From positions 1 to 8,603 of the forward strand of contig JADFUX010000006.1 of assembly GCA_015222255.1 (NCBI GenBank): DNA of 8,603 bases, in the 5' to 3' direction. Position numbers and translations under genes: made by a program. The notes under the pieces are model-generated. The model was not told the origin of the DNA and ran no database searches. It was given only the letters and a program-made list of their open reading frames with translations. The DNA is from Chloroflexota bacterium. Lineage in GTDB: Bacteria; Chloroflexota; Dehalococcoidia; GIF9; AB-539-J10. Shown piece by piece: positions 1 through 5,047 of this stretch (the stretch's first letter is position 1; every line of letters starts with the position of its first letter).

Positions 1-785
1 TTGACGAAAGTGGCTTGCTCTTGTAGTTCTTTTATCGCCTCCTGGTAGACTTCGCTATCCAGGTGTCCTTCAAAATCAGTATAAAACACATATTCCCAGG
101 GCCTGTCTTTGCTTGGCCTGGACTCTAGTTTTGTTAAGTTTATGTTTCTATTGGCGAAGAGGCCCAAAACCCTGTATAGAGCGCCGGGCACATGCTTAGC
201 AGCAAAGACAAGAGAGGTCTTATTGTTCTCGGCTGGCTCAGCTTTTCGCTTGGAAATAGCAAAGAACCTAGTGTAGTTATTCACGTTGGTCTCGATTTCC
301 GGTGCCACGATCTCCAAGGTGTATATATTAGCAGCTTCCCTGCTGGCTATGGCAGCACAGCCTTTCAGTTGCCTCTCTGCTATCATTTTGGCGCTGCCTG
401 CAGTATCATAGGTGGGCACAATTTCAGCTCCCAGTTGGCTCAAGAACTCCTCGCATTGGGCTATAGCTTGGGGGTGCGAGTAGATGATTCTTATCCCGTC
501 CAAATCTTCACCGGGCAGAGCCATTAAGCAGTGGCTTATCTTGAGAATAACCTCAGCAAATATATTCAGCGAATATGCCAATAGCAAATCATACGTCTCA
601 TTGATGCTGCCGGCTTGAGAATTCTCAACAGGGACTACGCCAAACCCAACTTCATTCTCTGACACAGCTTGAAAAACGTCTCGAAGGCGGACACAAGGCA
701 AAACGTCGATGTTCCTGCCAAAAAGCTTTGTCGAGGCGTCCTCGCTAAAGGCACCTCTTTCCCCCTGGAAAGCGACCCGCACCAT
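1..785 (-). CDS. pheA: Prephenate dehydratase, 3' end cut by window edge
   Basis: This enzyme decarboxylates and dehydrates prephenate to phenylpyruvate, the committed step to phenylalanine, in the cytoplasm. The frame is open for 261 residues from ATG 785 to the window edge, and the family is usually about 270-280 residues, so only the C-terminal tip is missing. The N-terminus VAFQGERGAFSE, the segment VPVENSQAGSI (residues 51-61) and YSHPQAIAQC (102-111) are typical of the catalytic domain. The catalytic Thr-Arg-Phe triad is at 172-174 (NYTRFF). An ACT regulatory domain begins near residue 190, with GALYRVLGLF (201-210) and the phenylalanine-binding ESRP motif (221-224), so feedback inhibition by phenylalanine is expected. 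It is a stand-alone enzyme with no chorismate mutase domain in front. The ATG lies 2 nt after the stop of the upstream RCK gene, so it is probably co-transcribed and translationally coupled with an unrelated ion-transport cluster. Confidence 0.96.
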   Translation of the reverse strand, partial: MVRVAFQGERGAFSEDASTKLFGRNIDVLPCVRLRDVFQAVSENEVGFGVVPVENSQAGSINETYDLLLAYSLNIFAEVILKISHCLMALPGEDLDGIRIIYSHPQAIAQCEEFLSQLGAEIVPTYDTAGSAKMIAERQLKGCAAIASREAANIYTLEIVAPEIETNVNNYTRFFAISKRKAEPAENNKTSLVFAAKHVPGALYRVLGLFANRNINLTKLESRPSKDRPWEYVFYTDFEGHLDSEVYQEAIKELQEQATFV

Positions 786-787
786 TG

Positions 788-1462
788 TTATTTGCCGCCT
801 TGGCCGGCGCCAACCAGCGAAGCTCGAAGCAGTTCAATATCTCTGCTCGGAATCAAGAAAACGAACTGGTCACCAGTTTCCAAAACAGTGGCCGGAGTAC
901 ACACCACAGGCGGATGCCCTTTACGTACTAACAAAGGGGAAGCAGCATAATCAGGAAGTAATTCCTTTATGGGCTTACCCACTATTGGCAGATCTTTGGT
1001 GACCCTCAACAAAACGATTTCCACCCCTTCGTCCTTCAGACTCAAAAGGTGGATTAAGGGGGAAATCCCGGCCTGCTCTTTAATATGCTCTAACACAAGC
1101 CCCACCACATCCACCGTATGCTCTATGCCGAGTTTAGCAAAGATGTGCTCATTCTTGGGACTATTAATCTTGGCGATAACCCGCGGGACATTGAACTTCT
1201 GCTTAGCTATCTGACAAGCCGCTAGGTTATCATCATCTTCGTGAGTTACAGCAATAAACGTGCCTGCTCTTGCTATTCCTGCCTTAGTTAAGACAGCCAT
1301 TTCGCAACCGTCGCCACACAAGGATATACTACCCAGTTCATCCGTTAAGTGATCACATCTTTCCGCATTTCTTTCGATCACTAACACTTCATGGCCACTA
1401 GCAAGCAACTCCTTGCCCAAACGAGACCCGACCTCATCACCTCCAACAATTATGATGTACAT
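788..1462 (-). CDS. RCK/TrkA-type protein with RCK_N and RCK_C domains
   Basis: A 224-residue cytoplasmic regulator of the TrkA/KtrA class. Such proteins form gating rings on potassium transporters or channels and sense NAD(H), ATP or other ligands. RCK_N is a Rossmann fold at about residues 1-118: strand MYIIIVG, an acidic residue ending strand 2 (VIERN, E30), CGDG (49-52), AVTHEDDDN (71-79) and RVIAKIN (94-100). RCK_C (TrkA_C) is at about 135-210, including VGKPIKELLP (161-170) and a TVLETGDQFVFLIP-like end (192-205). The glycine motif reads GGDEVG, so the middle glycine of GxGxxG is Asp; nucleotide binding may be altered. The ATG is preceded by a weak purine-rich site (AAAGAG) and lies 8 nt after the stop of the RCK_N-only gene. 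The trkA name fits the domains, but no TrkH/KtrB partner is visible here. The likely partner is the pore protein encoded upstream. Confidence 0.93.
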   Translation of the reverse strand: MYIIIVGGDEVGSRLGKELLASGHEVLVIERNAERCDHLTDELGSISLCGDGCEMAVLTKAGIARAGTFIAVTHEDDDNLAACQIAKQKFNVPRVIAKINSPKNEHIFAKLGIEHTVDVVGLVLEHIKEQAGISPLIHLLSLKDEGVEIVLLRVTKDLPIVGKPIKELLPDYAASPLLVRKGHPPVVCTPATVLETGDQFVFLIPSRDIELLRASLVGAGQGGK

Positions 1463-1470
1463 ATCTCTTT

Positions 1471-1869
1471 CTAGTTTCCTAGCCTTTCCCTTATCAATCG
1501 GGCAAAGAGTGCCGTGGGGCTGATAGCTTCCAGTCCCAGACTTCGATAAAACTCCTCTCTTGGCGGGTCGTAAATACGGCAGACTACCTTCGGAACATCG
1601 AATATCTGCTTGGCAATTTGGGCTGCCATGGCATTTCGATCGTCATCCCGAGTTACTGCTACGAAGGCATTGGCTTCTGCTATGCCCGCTTTTCTCAGTA
1701 CATCCTCATCAGTGGCGTCGCCTGTCAGAGCAATGCCACCAAACTCAGACGGTAACCTCTGAAGGTTCTTGGTATCTGCGTCAAGAATAGTCACCTTATG
1801 CCCTTCGGCATCAAGTAGATGAGCTAACTCAGCTCCGACCCGCCCACACCCCATAATAATCACGTTCAT
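1471..1869 (-). CDS. RCK_N-only (TrkA-N) NAD-binding protein
   Basis: A 132-residue protein made of a single RCK_N Rossmann domain. Seen directly: the dinucleotide motif GCGRVG at residues 7-12, acidic D30 at the end of the second strand (TILDAD), TGDATDEDVL (49-58), AVTRDDDRN (71-79) and VVCRIYDP (95-102). It ends at residue 132 with no RCK_C domain. It is homologous to the next gene (shared DVP/NVP, AKQ-F and AGIA segments), so the two look like an old tandem duplication in which one copy lost, or never had, the C-terminal domain. Unlike its partner it keeps the full GxGxxG motif, which suggests the pair may form a hetero-oligomeric ring with different ligand sites. The ATG lies 3 nt after the usp stop, without a clear ribosome binding site, so translational coupling is likely. 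Paired adjacent Trk-type regulators are known in other bacteria. Confidence 0.92.
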   Translation of the reverse strand: MNVIIMGCGRVGAELAHLLDAEGHKVTILDADTKNLQRLPSEFGGIALTGDATDEDVLRKAGIAEANAFVAVTRDDDRNAMAAQIAKQIFDVPKVVCRIYDPPREEFYRSLGLEAISPTALFARLIRERLGN

Positions 1870-1872
1870 TGC

Positions 1873-2316
1873 CTATTTCGGGGAAGCATGCCCCCGATAC
1901 AACAAAACATGACAAGGAGCTTCTTTCAAAACGTAAGGAACCGTCTTCCCCAAATCAAATGCACCAAGATGTCTCTTGTACTTAATCCCCATTATGATTA
2001 AATCTACTCCTCTTTCGATAGCTTCGTCAACAATCCCTGGGCCGGCCTCTCGAGCCTGGAGCAGATCTGTCTCCATTTCGCAATGTTCTTCAGCGCCGAT
2101 GTCTTCAGCGTTGGCCAGCACCACCTCTGCCTTCCTAGTCTCCGAGTCAACTTGGGCGTCTAAAGGAAGGCTCCTTTCCACCTCAATGACGTAGACAATA
2201 TAGACTTGAGCCTTAGGTTTCTTAGCCAAAACACAAGCCAGTCTTATGACTTCCTCGTCGACGCTATTTCCGCCCACGGGCACCAGAATCCTCTTTGTCT
2301 TCACCAAGTGTGGCAT
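1873..2316 (-). CDS. Universal stress protein (UspA family)
   Basis: A 147-residue single-domain Usp protein with an alpha/beta nucleotide-binding fold, cytoplasmic. Seen: N-terminal strand KRILVPVGGNSVDEEVIRLA (residues 8-27; the usual form is ILVPVDGS), the Usp strand QVYIVYVIEV (37-46), and the C-terminal block DLIIMG(I) (105-111) followed by LGAFDLGKTVPYVL and APCHVLLYR (133-141). The usual G-2X-G-9X-G(S/T) ATP motif is only partly kept: Tyr stands where the second glycine is expected and Lys follows the third, so ATP binding is uncertain. I chose ATG 2316 because AGGGAGGG lies 10 nt before it; an in-frame TTG at 2343 would add nine residues but has no such site. It sits between the pore protein and the RCK genes. 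Usp proteins are often found with ion channels and antiporters, so a regulatory role in this transport module is plausible but inferred. Confidence 0.9.
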   Translation of the reverse strand: MPHLVKTKRILVPVGGNSVDEEVIRLACVLAKKPKAQVYIVYVIEVERSLPLDAQVDSETRKAEVVLANAEDIGAEEHCEMETDLLQAREAGPGIVDEAIERGVDLIIMGIKYKRHLGAFDLGKTVPYVLKEAPCHVLLYRGHASPK

Positions 2317-2326
2317 GTTACCTGTT

Positions 2327-2334
2327 CCCTCCCT
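2327..2334 (-). promoter_or_regulatory. Shine-Dalgarno site that sets the usp start
   Basis: On the minus strand the sequence AGGGAGGG lies 10 nt before ATG 2316. It is the reason for preferring this ATG over the in-frame TTG at 2343. No clear promoter was found in the 137-nt gap between the pore gene and usp, so read-through from the pore gene is possible. Confidence 0.55.
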
Positions 2335-2453
2335 ATTAGTCAATAGAGATTTGACCCCAACGGCAACTATCTCCTATTCACCCCCATTCTCCTTCATTGG
2401 AACTAAGAGTCTACTGAACCAAATCTGTCTCCGACAAAAGGCTATCTCCCTCA

Positions 2454-3029
2454 TTAGCTTGAGGATTTCTCCTTAAGCTTACTTATTTGGGCATCTATGA
2501 CCCTTGTCGTGGCATCCCTAAGCGCCTCCAATTCACTGGCAGATAAGTCTTCCAGTTCCCCCAGATTATATTGCATGGCACTGATAAGCTCGCGAGAGGG
2601 ACGCTGCCTAGGACGCATAAAATAGGCATAGAAGACGCCAATTATCACCCCAAAAAAGATTACAGTGCCCATGATTCCCCAGATGCCACCAATTACCCTT
2701 CCGACCACGGTAACGGGCCCCGGATTGTTAACCCCCATCGTGTGCATAGCTCCAAAGCTCCACCACAAAGCATCGCCATAGGACGTTAGCTGTTCGCTCA
2801 CCCCACGTTCCGCAAGATAAAGTCCGAAGGAAAAAAGCAGCCAGAGTCCAACGAGGCTGAGCAACAGCGGTATCAAGGGAGTTCGAGCCGAGACGTCTTT
2901 CAAGAACATAACCATCGCGGGGATATTGGGTAATACACGAAGCTTTCTCCGAGGCCTCTTCCTCCGAAGTATTACATCCCCCGGTCGTAGTGGCCTTACA
3001 CGCTCAAACAGTTCTTCCCCTTCCTTCAC
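2454..3029 (-). CDS. Two-helix ion-channel pore protein with altered filter
   Basis: A 191-residue membrane protein of the Ion_trans_2 (two-helix potassium-channel-like) type. Domains in order: a charged cytoplasmic N-terminus with a basic run RRKRPRRKLR (residues 22-31); TM1 about 51-73; a pore helix DALWWSFGAMHT (86-97), which closely resembles the DALWWA..T.TT pore helix of K+ channels; a filter TMGVNN (97-102) where TVGYGD is expected; NPGPVTVVGR, which aligns with the usual xxPxTxxGR turn; TM2 about 108-137; and a cytoplasmic helical, charged tail (138-191) with no RCK domain. The second filter glycine and the tyrosine are missing, so K+ selectivity cannot be assumed. I chose GTG 3029 because AGGAGGTG lies 9 nt before it. 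An upstream in-frame GTG at 3068 gives 204 residues but lacks a properly spaced site. Downstream usp and RCK genes suggest it is gated by separate subunits. Confidence 0.87.
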   Translation of the reverse strand: MKEGEELFERVRPLRPGDVILRRKRPRRKLRVLPNIPAMVMFLKDVSARTPLIPLLLSLVGLWLLFSFGLYLAERGVSEQLTSYGDALWWSFGAMHTMGVNNPGPVTVVGRVIGGIWGIMGTVIFFGVIIGVFYAYFMRPRQRPSRELISAMQYNLGELEDLSASELEALRDATTRVIDAQISKLKEKSSS

Positions 3030-3097
3030 CTCAACAGACACCTCCTGCTGGTTAGCCTTATGCGCCACACTTCCACGGGCGAACTCTGCTCACTCAT
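3026..3097 (-). other. Possible 23-codon leader ORF overlapping the pore start
   Basis: A short frame runs from ATG 3097 for 23 codons (it begins MSEQSSPVEVW) to a TGA at 3028-3026. That stop overlaps the GTG start of the pore gene in the form GTGA, a classical layout for translational coupling. The sequence before its ATG (GGAAACT) is only a weak ribosome binding site. The product is rich in Arg near its end and matches nothing I recognise. It may be a leader peptide, a chance frame, or a shadow of the longer pore reading frame. Confidence 0.25.
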
Positions 3098-3334
3098 AGT
3101 TTCCAACTACCCTTTCAAGGTTCATTTTGGCTGGAGCCTTGTATTGCCACACCCAGCACCTAGTAACACACCCACCGCCTTTGCCTTTATGATATGCAAG
3201 CAGCTTACCTGCGAATTCACGCCTGTTCATCGGGATCAAGTCTCCTTGAGAGCTCCGCCGGAGAATAATGAGCGAATTCAAATCAGTTCTGTATGCCTGC
3301 GAACTATCCTGCACCGGTCTTAATCGCGGCGATT
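3030..3334. other. Gene-poor leader between recO and the pore gene
   Basis: About 305 nt without a convincing gene. A 74-codon minus-strand frame (3090-3314) looks like no family I know, and I do not accept it. The stretch contains an inverted repeat AATCGC-G-GCGATT (3322-3334) directly after the recO stop, without a T-run; a 9-bp direct repeat GCGAATTCA (3211-3219 and 3272-3280); and an 8-bp direct repeat CACACCCA (3148-3155 and 3167-3174, 19 bp apart). It presumably carries the promoter of the ion-transport cluster, but I could not identify a clear -35/-10 pair. I saw no match to a riboswitch consensus that I could defend by eye. Confidence 0.5.
3039..3046 (-). promoter_or_regulatory. Strong Shine-Dalgarno site of the pore gene
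   Basis: AGGAGGTG on the minus strand matches the anti-Shine-Dalgarno sequence over eight bases and lies 9 nt before GTG 3029. It is the strongest ribosome binding site I see in the window. It lies inside the reading frame that would start at GTG 3068, which argues that the shorter protein is the main product. Confidence 0.6.
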
Positions 3335-4123
3335 TTAGTTCGTCCTGTGACAGTTGTCAACAAGCGACTTCTTCTTTAACTCTTGCAGCCAAGCCGTCGA
3401 TTTAAACTCGCGCTGCAAAAGACACCTCATATATCCTTGCATGACTTGCTCTAACTCAGAGGACAATTCTCGGCCTATTTTCACTCGGCTGGCAGTGGGA
3501 TAATCGCAGCCCTGCCACAGACGAAGGACTTTCAGAGCATCGACTGACAATGGACGGCATGTAGGCTCCTTCTGATTGCAACGCGGGCACAAGATCCCAC
3601 CTTGCCTATAACTGAAGAAGTTGATTACTGGATTGAGGCGGGAATCACAATTGACACACCGGCGCAGTTGAGGACGATAGCCCAGATGCTGGAGAAGATG
3701 AAGCTCAAAGTAGCGCACCACGCTTTCATCGTTCTGCAACTGACACAGGCACCTCAAGGTATTGAGCAGCAAATCAAACAAAGGACTATTCTCGCTGTTC
3801 TCCAGTGTCGAAGAATCTACAAGGTCCAGGGTATAGAGGGCGCAAGCCATATGCCACAAATCGTTTCTTAAAGCTGGGAAAGCATCAATTGTTTGACTTT
3901 GAGTGATGATATCGAGGTTACGCCCTTTGGCCAGCATCATTGAGCTGTAGGTCAGTGGTTCCACATTGCCACCCAATTTGCTTCCGGGGCGGCAGGCCCC
4001 TTTGGCTATTGCCTGTAGCTTGCCAAACCCAGGGGTATAAATCGTGACAATTCTGTCAGCTTCACCGATTTTGCTTTGCTTGACGACTATGGCTTGTGTT
4101 TGATAAACGTGAGGTGCTGCCAT
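3335..4123 (-). CDS. recO: DNA repair protein RecO
   Basis: RecO binds single-stranded DNA and SSB, anneals complementary strands and, with RecR, loads RecA in the RecF pathway. The 262 residues match the family's usual 240-270. The N-terminal OB-fold is at about residues 5-80: QTQAIVVKQSKIGEADRIVT (8-27), then GKLQAIAKGACRPGSKLGG (34-52), the usual K(G)xRxxxSK basic patch. A helical middle follows, with FELHLLQHLGYRP (139-151). A four-cysteine zinc site lies at C156, C159, C179 and C182 (CVNC...CPRC). The ATG lies 9 nt after the recR stop, with only a weak GGGG before it, so coupling to recR is likely. It is the last gene of the dnaX-ybaB-recR-recO block. Having recO and recR adjacent fits their joint action, though recO is more often found elsewhere, for example beside era. 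Confidence 0.94.
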   Translation of the reverse strand: MAAPHVYQTQAIVVKQSKIGEADRIVTIYTPGFGKLQAIAKGACRPGSKLGGNVEPLTYSSMMLAKGRNLDIITQSQTIDAFPALRNDLWHMACALYTLDLVDSSTLENSENSPLFDLLLNTLRCLCQLQNDESVVRYFELHLLQHLGYRPQLRRCVNCDSRLNPVINFFSYRQGGILCPRCNQKEPTCRPLSVDALKVLRLWQGCDYPTASRVKIGRELSSELEQVMQGYMRCLLQREFKSTAWLQELKKKSLVDNCHRTN

Positions 4124-4132
4124 CCCCGACTT

Positions 4133-4732
4133 CTAGAATTCCTGCCTGCCTTCGAGAGCTTGACCTAGGGTCATATCATCAGCATATTCCAAGTCGGAGC
4201 CAAATGGCAACCCTCGAGCCAGGCGGCTAATATGGATGCCCAAAGGATGTATCATCTGACGCAAGTACATAGCTGTGGCCTCACCCTCTATGGTAGGGTT
4301 AGTTGCCAAAATCACTTCGGCTACCGAATTGTCTTGAAGGCGATACAAAAGCTCCTTTACCTTCAATTCTTGAGGCCCTATCCCCTGTGCTGGGCTGATA
4401 GTTCCGTGGAGCACATGATAAACGCCCTTAAACTTCCCAGTTCGCTCTAAAGGAATGATGTCTGAAGGCCTCTCAACAACGCAAAGCTTGGAATGGTCGC
4501 GCTGTTCGTCTTGGCAAATAGGGCAAGGGTTGCGGTCGGTGATGTTGCAACAGACTGAGCACAGCTCCACCTTTTCTTTCAGAGACCGAATAGCCTCAGC
4601 TAGACTCTTGACTTCCTCATCCGGCATGTGCAACAAATGATAAGTCAACCTCTGAGCGCTTTTTGGCCCTATTCCAGGCAATTTGTTGAGTTCTGCGATT
4701 AGCCTAGCTATAGGCTCAGCGATAGATGCCAT
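4133..4732 (-). CDS. recR: Recombination mediator RecR
   Basis: RecR forms a DNA-encircling ring and, with RecO (and RecF), loads RecA onto SSB-coated gaps. The 199 residues match the family length of about 200. Seen in order: a helix-hairpin-helix LPGIGPKSAQRLTYHLL (residues 18-34); a C4 zinc finger C58, C61, C70, C73 (CSVC...CPIC); a Toprim domain from about 83 with VVERPSDIIPLE (85-96), GVYHVLHGTISPAQGIGP (103-120), and EVILATNPTIEGEATAMYL (139-157); and a C-terminal segment SRLARGLPFGSDLEYADDMT (169-188). All key motifs are intact. ATG 4732 gives the standard N-terminus and lies 8 nt after the ybaB stop. The site before it (TAGAGA) is weak, so coupling with ybaB is likely. The dnaX-ybaB-recR order is widely conserved in bacteria. 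Confidence 0.97.
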   Translation of the reverse strand: MASIAEPIARLIAELNKLPGIGPKSAQRLTYHLLHMPDEEVKSLAEAIRSLKEKVELCSVCCNITDRNPCPICQDEQRDHSKLCVVERPSDIIPLERTGKFKGVYHVLHGTISPAQGIGPQELKVKELLYRLQDNSVAEVILATNPTIEGEATAMYLRQMIHPLGIHISRLARGLPFGSDLEYADDMTLGQALEGRQEF

Positions 4733-4740
4733 TCTCTATT

Positions 4741-5046
4741 TTAGGTCAATCCCGGAATATTAAGCCCACCTGTCACACTGCCAAGATGCTTGTTAGCAAG
4801 CTCTTGCGACTTGGCAACAGCTTCGTTCATGGCAGTCATGACCAGGTCTTGAAGTAACTCTACGTCTTCAGCATTGATCACTTCTGGCGATATCTCTACC
4901 GAATGAACCTTCTGATGGCCATCAATCAGCACTTTCACTGCGCCGCCTCCACTAGTGGCTTCCACAGTGTAATTACCCAGCTCCTCTTGGGCTTTGGCCA
5001 ATTTTGCTTGAAGTTGCTGCGCCTGGCGCAATAAACGCTTATCCAT
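4741..5046 (-). CDS. ybaB: YbaB/EbfC family nucleoid-associated protein
   Basis: A small dimeric DNA-binding protein of about 101 residues, the usual family size. It binds DNA as a nucleoid-associated factor and is encoded between dnaX and recR in many bacteria. Seen: an N-terminal coiled-coil helix RLLRQAQQLQAKLAKAQEEL, then GNYTVEATSGGGAVKVLIDGHQKV-like beta strands, the conserved SVEISPEV block, a helix (DVELLQDLVMTAMNEAVAKS), and a short GGLNIPGLT end. I chose ATG 5046 (product begins MDKRLLRQ), 1 nt after the dnaX TAG. An in-frame GTG at 5055, overlapping the end of dnaX, would add three residues. Neither start has a strong ribosome binding site. The tight junction points to translational coupling with dnaX. 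Confidence 0.95.
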   Translation of the reverse strand: MDKRLLRQAQQLQAKLAKAQEELGNYTVEATSGGGAVKVLIDGHQKVHSVEISPEVINAEDVELLQDLVMTAMNEAVAKSQELANKHLGSVTGGLNIPGLT

Positions 5047-5047
5047 T

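Noticed and set aside
192..527. Plus-strand 111-codon frame
   Set aside because: It lies fully antisense to pheA, whose catalytic and ACT motifs are intact; no family features.
3090..3314. Minus-strand 74-codon frame between recO and the pore gene
   Set aside because: No recognisable domain and an odd composition; no good ribosome site. More likely noncoding leader sequence.
3322..3334. Intrinsic terminator after recO
   Set aside because: The palindrome AATCGC-G-GCGATT is short, has almost no loop, and no T-run follows it.
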